Virus record (IMG/VR): IMGVR_UViG_3300025853_009734
Coordinates: 1-24,762 of that record
Strand: one strand, 5' to 3'
DNA: 24,762 bases
Source: a virus
Positions within the stretch are counted from its first letter, which is position 1, and each line of letters begins with the position of its first letter. The notes under the pieces are model-generated. The model was not told where the DNA came from and did not search any database. It worked only from the letters and a program-made list of their open reading frames with translations. The translations under genes and the position numbers were made by a program. Below, piece after piece: positions 7,235-14,842 of the stretch.

Positions 7235-8544
7235 GCAACCTTTCTTTAAAAGTAACCGTCAGCGGCACAGACTACTATCTTAGTGATGAAACCTTTTTAA
7301 AAACAGATGCCAACTTTCATTATGGATTTTTACTCAGTGGGCCAAGGATCAAAAAAGGCCAAGTGAAAGGCGGATTTTATGATTTTGAAGTGGGCCAGGT
7401 GCAGATAGAAAACAGGCCACTAGATGAAAATCATCCGTTTGGTGGCAGCCGCTACACCTCCTTGATTCAGAATCTGGGAACAGCCTATCCTTTCACCTTC
7501 CAGTATGGCCTTCAGGATTATGATTGGATCACCGGAACTTTGGTCTTAGAAAAAGTAGACAGAGAAGCCTTAACCTTTTCAGTAAATGCCACTGAATACA
7601 ATGTCGATGCCACTTCTACGGTGACAGACAACTCAGGCAATACGGTAACGGCTCCCTTTGCTTTTGGAGCCGTTACGCACTTTACACCATTGATTCGCAC
7701 CACCAGCAACCGCTGGCACAATCCAACCGGACTGACTTCAGGTATCACGGTTTTTGAAGATGGTGTCTCCAGAACGATCAATGCAATCACCAGCGACTAC
7801 ATAGAAATCACTGGATATTCAGCAGATGCTGGCGAGGTAAGCCTAACGAGTACAAACAGCAAAACACTGGAAGACTTTTTTGATTATGTGGCAACCCAGC
7901 TTTCCTTAAGCGTTAGCACAGCTGACACCACAAGGGCCACCAATGCGAGTTCCTACGATGTCAAGATCAAAGTCAATGCTCCGATTCCTTTGCTTGAGTT
8001 GGCTTCTGATGTGGCTGCAGCCTATAACCATCAGTTTGACATTCGCCAGGATTCCAGTGGCAACTCCACACTGCACTTGATTGATCGGGCCTATGCTGGA
8101 GCCACTATCACCAGTTACAAAGATTATGAACTACTAACAAGTAATTACACGCTTGGATTTCCCTTGGGTGGCGTTTCTTCTAGTTGGGGGATCAATGTAG
8201 TCGAAGGTGGAAGGTTGGTTGGGAAGTCTACCAGTGCCAGAAGCGCCAATAAACCCAAAGGCAGAGAGTTTTCTGTAAACGCTTATGCAGATCAGTATTC
8301 AGACATTACCAGAGTCCAAGGTCGGATTGATGCCATTAAGGATATTGAAAAACTTAGCAAGGCCAGTGTAACAATCCCAGACATCAACACCGAGATTGAG
8401 TTAGGTGACAGAATTCGCTTCAGAAGGCTTCAGGACTTTCTTGCATGCACCTTGACGGTTCGCTCGATTGATTATGATTTTTCAGCGAGAACCACAGCCT
8501 TGGAAGGGGACGCAACGCTTTCAGAATTTGTGAGGGATTTCTGA
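7231..8544 (+). CDS. Tail tip / baseplate hub-like protein
   Basis: 437 residues, directly after the tape measure (4-nt ATGA overlap), where lambda-like phages encode the distal tail and hub proteins. The N-terminal ~110 residues (YYLSDETFLKTDANFHYGF, then PRIKKGQVKGGFYDFEVGQ and IENRPLD) form a beta domain typical of distal-tail proteins. Residues ~215-285 (LEDFFDYVATQLSLSV, LELASDVAAAYNHQFDI) resemble the hub fold in which a helix pair is followed by a short beta unit. The C-terminus (VTIPDINTEIELGDRIRFRRLQDF) looks like an OB/LysM-type module found in hub proteins. It probably forms the ring that closes the tube tip. No enzyme motif was seen. Confidence 0.6.
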   Translation: MSNLSLKVTVSGTDYYLSDETFLKTDANFHYGFLLSGPRIKKGQVKGGFYDFEVGQVQIENRPLDENHPFGGSRYTSLIQNLGTAYPFTFQYGLQDYDWITGTLVLEKVDREALTFSVNATEYNVDATSTVTDNSGNTVTAPFAFGAVTHFTPLIRTTSNRWHNPTGLTSGITVFEDGVSRTINAITSDYIEITGYSADAGEVSLTSTNSKTLEDFFDYVATQLSLSVSTADTTRATNASSYDVKIKVNAPIPLLELASDVAAAYNHQFDIRQDSSGNSTLHLIDRAYAGATITSYKDYELLTSNYTLGFPLGGVSSSWGINVVEGGRLVGKSTSARSANKPKGREFSVNAYADQYSDITRVQGRIDAIKDIEKLSKASVTIPDINTEIELGDRIRFRRLQDFLACTLTVRSIDYDFSARTTALEGDATLSEFVRDF

Positions 8545-9761
8545 TGAGGATTCTTTATCAAGATCGTGTCACTTCCATCAGCACTCAAGAAGGCAACCTC
8601 ACCGGATTCCCTATTGGTAACGTGCAAGGAGATATTCCGCGCCAAGCTTTTATTTCTTCTGGAACTACTGAAGTCATCACGGTGAATTGCAGAGGAACGG
8701 TTGACGATCCAGTTCAGGCTTTTTTTGTTTCAAATCTGCTGGCGGACTCTGCCACTTGGGCTTTAAATTCAACTGATTCAAATTATGCCAATCCGAGCCA
8801 GATTGAAACAGGAACACTTCGCACTACCTACGGACTAGATTCAACGCTAGGGGGAAACTCAGCAACCGGATCAACCTTTTTTGCAGACCAAGCAGCCTAT
8901 CTGCCAGCTCAGTTCATCACTTTCGCCAATGAGCAATCTGGATACTGTCAGCTAGTCATTACCTTGACCACTTCAGTCAATGTTGGCGAAAAGAACCTTT
9001 CTGGAAACAGTGCAGAACGCTGGAATCAAGATTCAACAGTCTATGGCAGATTTGAAGACGCTTCTGGCAACCCAATTAATGTGATTAGTCACGGCAGAAT
9101 CTTCGTTGGTTCGCATGTCGCCACGGCAGCCTCACCACAAACTTACACTTCTGACACTACTTTATCTCCAACTTCAGGAGGAGTTTACTTTGTGATCAGT
9201 CCAATGACAGTTTCCAATAATGCTGTGGTTACGATTGATAACGGCACCAATGATTCGCTTGTCGAAATCACAAGCGTTCTTTCCTCTGGGCAGATTCTCG
9301 AAATTACCGGAGATGGAACCGGAGCAGATGCCATCAAACTAGACACGCAAATCAGTGACACCAATGACATTGGTTCTGTTTATAACCCAGTTCGCTTGGG
9401 GATTCTGCGAGTGGGGAAGGTATTGACGCTGCCAGATGCAAGACCAGGAGCCACCAAAAGCCTCAATGATTATTCGGTACGCAGGCCACAGCCCACAGGC
9501 GGTTACACCTATCAGCAAAGGCCAGTGGGTCATTCTGTGGGATTAAGTTTAGTTTTAACCAATACGCAGGCTGAAGATTTGGAAGCCGTTGCCAGAAGCT
9601 ATCGGTCAAAACCAATGCCGATTCTTTGGGTGGAGGACATGCCTGCAACATTTAAGGAATCGTCCAATGCCACAGGATTTTATTATCTGAATCCTCCGAG
9701 TTTTGGACATATCAGCCGAGACTATCAATCCTGCGCTCTTCAACTAACTGAGGTGATTTAA
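8544..9761 (+). CDS. Tail tip structural protein, unknown role
   Basis: 405 residues sharing one base with the gene before it and one with the gene after it (TGATG, TAATG). The N-terminus (MRILYQDRVTSIST, then NLTGFPIGNVQGDIPRQAF) has the phrase found at the start of beta-sandwich tail proteins with a galactose-binding-like fold. The middle is beta-rich, with Ser/Thr/Asn bias. The last 120 residues (RVGKVLTLPDARPGATKSL, then RPVGHSVGLSLVLTNTQAEDLEAVARSY and KPMPILWVEDMP) form a separate domain that reads like a tail-tip attachment module. The last domain may carry the fibres that follow. I recognise no named family with confidence. Its position between hub and fibres implies a receptor-proximal adaptor. 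Confidence 0.5.
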   Translation: MRILYQDRVTSISTQEGNLTGFPIGNVQGDIPRQAFISSGTTEVITVNCRGTVDDPVQAFFVSNLLADSATWALNSTDSNYANPSQIETGTLRTTYGLDSTLGGNSATGSTFFADQAAYLPAQFITFANEQSGYCQLVITLTTSVNVGEKNLSGNSAERWNQDSTVYGRFEDASGNPINVISHGRIFVGSHVATAASPQTYTSDTTLSPTSGGVYFVISPMTVSNNAVVTIDNGTNDSLVEITSVLSSGQILEITGDGTGADAIKLDTQISDTNDIGSVYNPVRLGILRVGKVLTLPDARPGATKSLNDYSVRRPQPTGGYTYQQRPVGHSVGLSLVLTNTQAEDLEAVARSYRSKPMPILWVEDMPATFKESSNATGFYYLNPPSFGHISRDYQSCALQLTEVI

Positions 9762-10756
9762 TGGGAATGAATACCCTTAAAACTGACATTGTTTTTCCAA
9801 CTACATCAGACGGCTCACTTTCCTTGTTTGGCAACTCTTCTGGTTCTGCGACAACCACAGGAATTACGATTGATTCTTCTGGAGTTGTCACCACCACAGG
9901 AGCCTTGGACATTGGGAACCAGACTACGGATACCGTTACGGTCACCGCACGATTTGATTCGGATTTGATTCCATCAACGGACAACACCAGAGACTTAGGC
10001 TCAGTCACCTTGGAATGGAAAGACTTATACCTTGACGGCACAGCCTATCTGGACACTGCAGAGATTGGCGTTGCTACAATAGCAACAGCAACCGCTACCA
10101 GCAGCTTCAATGGCAATCTGAACAGTAATTTGATTAGTGCAGAGTCTAGCGGTTCGGATGTTTTGTTTGGGGACAATATCGACTTGCAAACCAACATCAT
10201 AAAAACCAGCGCCAGTAATCAAAACATCACCATCACGCCATCCGGCACAGGCAGCTTGGTTGTTTCAGGTGCAACCAATCCGGCAAGCGTAGCACTCAAT
10301 GATGAAGCCAACACCTACTCTGTAACCATAACCGTTCCCAATTCTGCAAGCCTTGGCTCCAGCTACACGCTCACTCTACCCACTTCTGATGGAAACAACG
10401 GACAGGTTTTAATTACGGATGGAAGTGGCAACCTATCTTGGTCAACCGTCACCGGAACCGGAACTGTAACTTCAGTTGCTGTTTCAGGAACAGATGGCAT
10501 TGAGGTGGATTCCGGTTCACCGATTACAGCGGCAGGAACAATTGAACTTGGACTTAACATCAACACGATTGTCTCCAATCTTGAAGCACTAACTGGAAAC
10601 AATCGGCTCAATGTTAGCGCCTTGGCAAGAGACAGCGCAGACAATGCCCAGGCACTGATTTACAACTCAGCGACTGAAGAATGGGAACCTCAAGACCTTA
10701 CTGATTTTGGCGCTACCAATGGCAAGGTGGTGGCGCTTTCTATCGTTTTTGGATAA
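9761..10756 (+). CDS. Tail fibre protein
   Basis: 331 residues of low-complexity beta structure, rich in Ser, Thr, Gly, Asn and Asp and without Cys. It holds the fibre phrases DSDLIPSTDNTRDLGSVTLEWKDLYLDGTA (residues ~70-98), LPTSDGNNGQVLITDGSGNLSWS and VTSVAVSGTDGIEVDSGSPI, all of which recur in phage and bacterial trimeric fibres. The 'TRDLGS...W.dLYlDGTA' unit is usually just before a C-terminal tip domain. The protein ends GATNGKVVALSIVFG, and the 12093 gene product ends in a similar 'DPVVMAIALG', so the C-terminal peptide may be a shared docking piece. It probably forms a trimeric shaft on the tail tip. No peptidase/chaperone domain seen. Confidence 0.75.
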   Translation: MGMNTLKTDIVFPTTSDGSLSLFGNSSGSATTTGITIDSSGVVTTTGALDIGNQTTDTVTVTARFDSDLIPSTDNTRDLGSVTLEWKDLYLDGTAYLDTAEIGVATIATATATSSFNGNLNSNLISAESSGSDVLFGDNIDLQTNIIKTSASNQNITITPSGTGSLVVSGATNPASVALNDEANTYSVTITVPNSASLGSSYTLTLPTSDGNNGQVLITDGSGNLSWSTVTGTGTVTSVAVSGTDGIEVDSGSPITAAGTIELGLNINTIVSNLEALTGNNRLNVSALARDSADNAQALIYNSATEEWEPQDLTDFGATNGKVVALSIVFG

Positions 10757-10765
10757 AGGAAAAAA

Positions 10766-11140
10766 ATGGCAAATCCAAACATTGTCAATGTCAATGCGAT
10801 TTACGGGAAAACGGCAACCGTGAACCTCTCGACCACTAGCGCCACAGCCGTTATCTCCAATGCCAGCGCAAGTTCAAAAGTCCTCAAGGTCAACAGTATC
10901 TATGTTGTAAATACGGATGGAACCAATAGCGCAGACATTACGATTAGTTACTACAGTGCAGCGGCATTAGGCGGAACAGCCTATCCAATCGCCAGCACAA
11001 TTACAGTTCCTGCAGATTCAAGCCTAGTGATCGTTGAAAGAAACTCATCAATTTACATTGAAGAAGACCGAAGCATTGGGGCCACTGCAAGTGCAGCCAA
11101 TGATTTAACTGTGATCTGTAGTTATGAAGAAATCAGCTAA
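10766..11140 (+). CDS. Small beta-sandwich virion protein, paralogue A
   Basis: 124 residues with a strong ribosome site (AAAGG, 6 nt before ATG). It has the short beta pattern seen in many small marine phage virion proteins: SSKVLKVNSIYVVNTDGTNSADITISYY, then ASTITVPADSSLVIVERNSSIYIEEDRSI and a final DLTVICSYEEIS. The 12447 product has the same order of segments (SSASRTLTVEIKY, IPVGSSVNLLDGGKLVLVPNENLTV, VHLSYLEIT), so the two are probably diverged copies. The fold is likely a fibre- or receptor-associated decoration. No Cys pairs. The role is unknown, but the placement within the fibre cassette suggests it belongs to the adhesin tip or coats it. Confidence 0.55.
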   Translation: MANPNIVNVNAIYGKTATVNLSTTSATAVISNASASSKVLKVNSIYVVNTDGTNSADITISYYSAAALGGTAYPIASTITVPADSSLVIVERNSSIYIEEDRSIGATASAANDLTVICSYEEIS

Positions 11141-12093
11141 TGCGTAGTCAAGGATCACTGATCGGTAAAAACAATAGCGCAGCCACAGGCCAAGGGATCT
11201 GGAACCTGAACGCCTTTTTTGACCAACCTCCCAGAAACAATGCAGGTAAGTGGGGAGCAGATAGGCCAGATCCAGAATACCAAGAAAGCGATGGCATCTG
11301 GACATTGGACGAAATCACCAGATTAGGTCGAGACAATAAATGGAATTCAACAGTTTTGAATCAGTTTGGCCTAGAGGTGGCGGTGATTGCTGGTGGAGGA
11401 GGTGGCGGAACAACGTCACCAACAGCCGGAGGAGGTGGCGCTGGTGGAATGTTGATTTCTACTGAAACCGCAACAGTGGGAACTACTTATTCTGCAACAA
11501 TAGGTCTAGGCGGTTCTGCTGGTTCCAATGGCAGTAATTCCACATTATCTGTTTGGTCACTGACGGCAATTGGAGGGGGCAGAGGCCAAAACCATCCCAA
11601 CAGCACTGGCAACAGTGGAGGTTCAGGTGGTGGTGGTTCTTATGGGACTACTGGAGCCGGAACTGCTGAACAAGGGAATAATGCAGGAATAGGCTATTCA
11701 GGGAATCCGCTTACTTACGGAGGGGGAGGGGGCAAAGGTGGCGTTGGTGGAAACGGTCAAAACTCCTATTCAGGCACAGGTGGTGGCAATGGTGGTGCTG
11801 GATACGAGTGGCCTAGTGGTTCTGGTGATTACTACGCTGGAGGAGGTGGTGCTAGAGCAGGAGGTTCAGGTGGTTCAGGTGGAGGTGGAGCAGCCGGAAG
11901 TTCAGGCACAGCCAACACTGGAGGAGGTGGTGGTGGAGGAGGTGGTGGTGGTTCTGGTATTGTAATTCTAAAAATTAGGGCAAGCCAGTATTTGGGAAGC
12001 AGCACAGGAAGCCCAACCGTTGAGGACTTCAATGATGGAAGCACTGATTTCAAGCTAGTGAAATTTACAGGAAATGGGAGCTATACCGCATAA
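11140..12093 (+). CDS. Glycine-rich adhesin (poly-Gly tail fibre tip)
   Basis: 317 residues in two parts. Residues 1-85 are an ordinary charged domain (NAGKWGADRPDPEYQESDGIW). From residue ~86 to ~275 the protein is dominated by Gly-rich blocks, including a run of 11 Gly, separated by short polar or aromatic segments. The end (SGIVILKI, then KLVKFTGNGSYTA) is a typical closing of phage Gly-rich proteins. Blocks of this kind form polyglycine-II helical lattices in T4-type gp38 adhesins, where the loops between blocks contact the receptor; that is established for gp38, and applying it here is inference. The gene overlaps its neighbours by one base at each end. Poly-Gly coding tracts (GGA/GGT) are also prone to length change. 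Confidence 0.75.
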   Translation: MRSQGSLIGKNNSAATGQGIWNLNAFFDQPPRNNAGKWGADRPDPEYQESDGIWTLDEITRLGRDNKWNSTVLNQFGLEVAVIAGGGGGGTTSPTAGGGGAGGMLISTETATVGTTYSATIGLGGSAGSNGSNSTLSVWSLTAIGGGRGQNHPNSTGNSGGSGGGGSYGTTGAGTAEQGNNAGIGYSGNPLTYGGGGGKGGVGGNGQNSYSGTGGGNGGAGYEWPSGSGDYYAGGGGARAGGSGGSGGGGAAGSSGTANTGGGGGGGGGGGSGIVILKIRASQYLGSSTGSPTVEDFNDGSTDFKLVKFTGNGSYTA

Positions 12094-12443
12094 TGGCAAC
12101 GATTAAAGTTAAACGAGGAACAAGAAGCGAAATCAACACAGCAGCCTCTGCTTCTGGCTTGAATCAAGGTGAATTGTATCTGATTACTGATGAAGATGTC
12201 TTGGCTGTGGGAACCAGTAGCTCAACTTATGAAGATGTTAATTCAGCAGGACTAACAAATCTTGTCACAGATGTAACAGGAACTTTACCGATAGCAAACG
12301 GGGGAACCGGATTAACTGCCTTGGGATCAGCAGGACAGGTCTTGAAAGTAAATTCAGCAGGAAACGCACTAGAATACGCAACAGATAACACAGGTGCGGC
12401 ATCAGGCGCAGATCCTGTCGTAATGGCAATCGCACTAGGTTAA
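12093..12443 (+). CDS. Short fibre protein with tropism-determinant-like N-terminus
   Basis: 116 residues. The start MATIKVKRGTRSEINTAAS, then GLNQGELYLITDEDVLAVGTSSSTYE, is the N-terminal unit found in phage fibres and tropism determinants (a KRGT...GE.YL.TDE...vG pattern); the protein at 1853 starts with a related unit. It continues with VTDVTGTLPIANGGTGLTALGSAGQVLKVN, a very common phage fibre phrase (LPIANGGTG), and ends DPVVMAIALG. It has no tip domain and seems a minimal fibre: N-terminal mount, short shaft, and a hydrophobic C-terminal peptide. It may mount the next gene products. Starts one base inside the previous gene's stop. Confidence 0.6.
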   Translation: MATIKVKRGTRSEINTAASASGLNQGELYLITDEDVLAVGTSSSTYEDVNSAGLTNLVTDVTGTLPIANGGTGLTALGSAGQVLKVNSAGNALEYATDNTGAASGADPVVMAIALG

Positions 12444-12446
12444 AAA

Positions 12447-12782
12447 ATGGCAAACGCATTCCTCCGAAAAACAGTAACCGCAGGTACTTCAAGAACAGAT
12501 GTCTTAGCGTCAGATGTGCCTTCTGCAACAGAAGTCGTCTGTATCGGATTGATAGCCTCAAACAAATCTTCTGCGTCTCGTACACTAACTGTTGAAATTA
12601 AGTACGATACAGGAAGTCCTACTTATACAAGCTATATCACAAATATTCCAATTCCAGTGGGTTCTTCTGTCAATCTGTTAGATGGTGGAAAGCTGGTACT
12701 TGTACCGAATGAAAACCTGACCGTTACAGCAGATTCGGCATCAGCCGTAGATGTACATCTCAGCTATCTGGAGATTACATGA
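12447..12782 (+). CDS. Small beta-sandwich virion protein, paralogue B
   Basis: 111 residues starting 3 nt after the previous stop. The N-terminus (MANAFLRKTVTAGTSRTDVLASDVPSAT) and the paired-strand region (SSASRTLTVEIKY, IPIPVGSSVNLLDGGKLVLVPNENLTV) match a small phage structural family in which a 'vpa-tav..gl..sN-t-sa..v.i' unit is followed by 'G..l.v.ans'. It resembles the 10766 product in length, segment order and the SYLEIT/SYEEIS ending. These two may be a repeated decoration or fibre-tip component. The Gly-rich adhesin and the short fibre sit between them. The stop overlaps the next small ORF by 4 nt (ATGA), so translation is coupled. Confidence 0.55.
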   Translation: MANAFLRKTVTAGTSRTDVLASDVPSATEVVCIGLIASNKSSASRTLTVEIKYDTGSPTYTSYITNIPIPVGSSVNLLDGGKLVLVPNENLTVTADSASAVDVHLSYLEIT

Positions 12783-12910
12783 GTTATATCGGCAGCAAAC
12801 GATCCAGCAGTCTCGTTAGTTTTGATGATGGTACGATTGGCAGTGGGGTGGTGTTTCCTGCTGGGCATGAATTCATGGCTATCAAAGGCTTTGCAGGTGC
12901 TTGGTTATAA
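12779..12910 (+). CDS. 43-residue fibre N-terminal remnant
   Basis: A 43-residue ORF opening at the ATGA overlap, beginning MSYIGSKRSSSLVSFDDGT and ending GAWL. The MSYIG start is shared with the 367-residue fibre at 14843 (MSYIGNQP), and GSGVVFPAGHEF resembles phrases found in marine phage fibres just before their tip. It therefore looks like the mount of a fibre whose shaft and tip are gone, or a truncated leader that survives through coupled translation. The next gene starts within it. Product function unknown; it may be a degraded gene. Confidence 0.4.
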   Translation: MSYIGSKRSSSLVSFDDGTIGSGVVFPAGHEFMAIKGFAGAWL

Positions 12911-13229
12911 TTCTTATTCGTTCACTGGAGAACCCGAAACGGAAAAAGAGTTTTTAGCAGTTTTTAAATACAGCGGGAGTAAGGAAATTAATTGGGTCGA
13001 AATCCAAGCAAGAATTGCAGAACTCCAAGCAGCAGAACCAATGCGATTATTAAGAGAACAGCGTAACCAACTTCTTCAAAAAAGCGATTGGATGGCAGTG
13101 GCAGATAGAACAATGACGCAAGCACAAATCGACTACCGACAAGCACTACGGGATCTACCAGAGACAGCAGACCCACAACTAGACGAAAACGGACAACTTA
13201 CCAACGTAACGTGGCCTGTATATGAGTAA
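12897..13229 (+). CDS. Tail fibre assembly helper (phage tail APC-like)
   Basis: 110 residues from GTG 12897, which has AAAGG 8 nt upstream and opens just inside the previous small ORF; a TTG at 12822 or ATG at 12870 in the same frame would lengthen it. The segment RNQLLQKSDWMAVADRTMTQAQIDYRQALRDLPE is diagnostic of the C-terminal unit of phage tail fibre assembly/chaperone proteins (the 'R..LL..sDW......m....yRqaLRdlP' pattern), which end near a Trp-Pro. Here it ends NVTWPVYE. These helpers fold or trimerise fibres. The N-terminal FTGEPETEKEFLAVFKYSGSKEI is its own small domain. The stop overlaps the following fibre gene by 8 nt, which suggests that it serves that fibre. Confidence 0.7.
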   Translation: MLGYNSYSFTGEPETEKEFLAVFKYSGSKEINWVEIQARIAELQAAEPMRLLREQRNQLLQKSDWMAVADRTMTQAQIDYRQALRDLPETADPQLDENGQLTNVTWPVYE

Positions 13230-13773
13230 TGCACGGAATATAGCGAACTTACCAAACGGGGATGATGCTCCCATTTATGCGTGTAGGGCTTGGGTAAATT
13301 TTAGAGGAACTAGTCAATCCGGCACGTTAAACACCTCTGGCCCTGTTACTGGACTGTATACTGCTACGGTTACTGGAGCAACCACTTTTACGATTGAATA
13401 TAGCAGCACCACTTATACGGTAACTACATCTGGTAATCTCGAAGTTGGGGATGGTGAAGGTGTGGATTTAACGATCAGTGGAACGAGTGTCACGATTGAT
13501 ACTCAGATTCGTGAAAGTGGGAATGTATCTACAGTGGTTGACAACGGAACAGGCGACTATACCATAAATTTTGAAACTGCAATGCCTGATGCGAATTATT
13601 CAGTTTCTGGGTCAGTTTCTTGGGAAAATGCTACTTGGGGTAACACTTTTATGTTGAATGCTAACACTTATTCAACCTCAGCAGTTAGTATCGTTTCTCA
13701 AGACAATGACGGTAATATTGTTGGATATGCCAAAAAAGATGCGCTTATTGCTTGTGTTCAAGTATTTCGCTAA
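13222..13773 (+). CDS. Receptor-binding fibre tip protein, RAWVNF family (1 of 3)
   Basis: 183 residues. It begins MSNARNIANLPNG and reaches CRAWVNF near residue 21. Then comes a ~60-residue beta insert (GLYTATVTGATTFTIEYSSTTYTV), followed by the family core IRESGNVSTVVDNGTGDYTINFETAMPDANYSVS (residues ~97-130) and a final beta part ending CVQVFR. The core is present in two other genes here (14224 and 14843). I know the pattern from uncultured marine phage fibres, where it closes the protein and is taken to be the receptor-binding tip. The two Cys could form a disulphide or bind metal; this is inference. No own ribosome site is obvious, and coupling through the 8-nt overlap is likely. Confidence 0.7.
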   Translation: MSNARNIANLPNGDDAPIYACRAWVNFRGTSQSGTLNTSGPVTGLYTATVTGATTFTIEYSSTTYTVTTSGNLEVGDGEGVDLTISGTSVTIDTQIRESGNVSTVVDNGTGDYTINFETAMPDANYSVSGSVSWENATWGNTFMLNANTYSTSAVSIVSQDNDGNIVGYAKKDALIACVQVFR

Positions 13774-13787
13774 CCACAAAGGATTTT

Positions 13788-14000
13788 ATGAAACTAGCAA
13801 TTTTCCCCAATGAAGAAACCATCTCTGTTTTAGTACCTGCTCCGAACTGTGGGCTTACGTTAGAACAGATTTGCGCTAAAGATGTACCGACCGGAGTCAA
13901 GTACAAAATTATCGACAGTTCAGAACTCCCAGCAGACCGAGAATTTAGGGGGGCTTGGGACTATGATTTCACCAATTCATACGATGGAATAGGCGCATGA
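13788..14000 (+). CDS. Small fibre-associated protein
   Basis: 70 residues from ATG 13788, with AAAGGA 7 nt upstream (an upstream TTG at 13752 in the same frame is unlikely). Residues ~10-69 (LVPAPNCGLTLEQICAKDVPTGVKYKIID, ELPADREFRGAWDYDFTN) follow a short pattern seen often beside phage fibres, where a 'v..lP.dr.Fr.AW.yd' phrase closes the protein. It is followed, with a 4-nt overlap, by another short protein of the same pairing. The two probably form a helper pair for the adjoining fibre genes. No enzyme motif. The function is not known, but the pairing and placement are recurrent. Confidence 0.6.
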   Translation: MKLAIFPNEETISVLVPAPNCGLTLEQICAKDVPTGVKYKIIDSSELPADREFRGAWDYDFTNSYDGIGA

Positions 14001-14227
14001 TTACGATTGACATCAACAAAGCAAAAGAGATTAAAAAAGAATCTCTACGACAGGAACGCAAGCCTCTGTTAGAGGCTCAAGACGTAGCGTACATGAGAGC
14101 GCAAGAAGCTGGTGAAGATACGACTGCCATCGTTGCGGAAAAGGTTCGCTTACGGAATATCACCATGCTCTGTGACACGGCAACTAGCGTAGAAGATCTT
14201 AAAGCTATTGACATCAACGCATCATGA
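13997..14227 (+). CDS. Small helical helper protein
   Basis: 76 residues, highly helical and charged (INKAKEIKKESLRQERKPLLEAQDVAYMRAQEAGEDTT, then AIVAEKVRLRNITMLCDTATSVEDLKAI). The order 'K.IKr..lR.eRkplLe.lDv.ymrA.E.g', then 'i...k..LRdit', is a recurring partner of the preceding protein type in phages and looks like a coiled-coil chaperone subunit for a fibre. It overlaps the neighbours by 4 nt on both sides (ATGA), so it is produced in step with them. No known biochemical activity; the assignment as a fibre assembly factor is inferred from context. Confidence 0.6.
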   Translation: MITIDINKAKEIKKESLRQERKPLLEAQDVAYMRAQEAGEDTTAIVAEKVRLRNITMLCDTATSVEDLKAIDINAS

Positions 14228-14826
14228 CTACTGCTGTTGAAGTTGCCGAAAAGGGGCATCAGCTTGCTGCGTGGGTAAATTTTAATGGTACATTTTCAGA
14301 TACATCAGGACAAAGCGGAACCTATGCTTGTTCTGGTAGCACCATTACGATCACAAATACTGCACACGGTTTGTCTGTTGGCGATTCTATTCATGCAGCA
14401 TTTACGAGGAGTGCAGGGGATACGCCAACGATTACAGATGATTTCTTTGTTGTACTAACCGTTCCTTCTGCTGATACCTTTACGATTCAAACTGTGGTTG
14501 CTACAACGGATCAATCTGGATCAGTTGTTTACGACAGTGATGCCGCAACCGCAACCGCAGGATCTGGGCCAATACGAGGAAGTTACAATGTTTCATCAAT
14601 AATTGATGGAGCAGCAAACGGGCATTTTATAATATGTTTTGAGACTCCAATGGAAGATATTAGTTACAGTTTTCATGGCTCTGCATACAATGCCACTAAT
14701 GTTAATGTGTATCATTTAACAGGTTTTAATGGCGATCCTACTGCAACTCAGTTTTATGTGTACATTTATGATTTTAGTGGGACAGCAGTCAATGTTAAAT
14801 ATAACTATGCAGCTTTTTACAGATGA
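14224..14826 (+). CDS. Receptor-binding fibre tip protein, RAWVNF family (2 of 3)
   Basis: 200 residues. The start reaches LAAWVNF at residue ~15, then a ~90-residue Ig-like beta insert (STITITNTAHGLSVGDSIHAAFTRSAG, DTFTIQTVVATTDQSGSVVYDSD), then the family core IRGSYNVSSIIDGAANGHFIICFETPMEDISYSF and a C-terminal part ending AAFYR. The 'HGLSVGDSI...G......fTI' insert is a unit common in other phage fibres, so domains seem to be swapped as modules. Compared with the 13222 and 14843 copies the core has diverged strongly (Cys lost from the first motif, PMEDISYSF for AMPDANYSV), as expected if receptors differ. Coupled to the previous gene by a 4-nt overlap. Confidence 0.7.
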   Translation: MTTAVEVAEKGHQLAAWVNFNGTFSDTSGQSGTYACSGSTITITNTAHGLSVGDSIHAAFTRSAGDTPTITDDFFVVLTVPSADTFTIQTVVATTDQSGSVVYDSDAATATAGSGPIRGSYNVSSIIDGAANGHFIICFETPMEDISYSFHGSAYNATNVNVYHLTGFNGDPTATQFYVYIYDFSGTAVNVKYNYAAFYR

Positions 14827-14842
14827 TTCCAACGGACACTAA

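Noticed and set aside
11832-12053. Minus-strand Pro-rich ORF opposite the Gly-rich adhesin
   Set aside because: It is the mirror of poly-Gly codons (GGA/GGT read as Pro/Ala codons), with no start signal or operon context.
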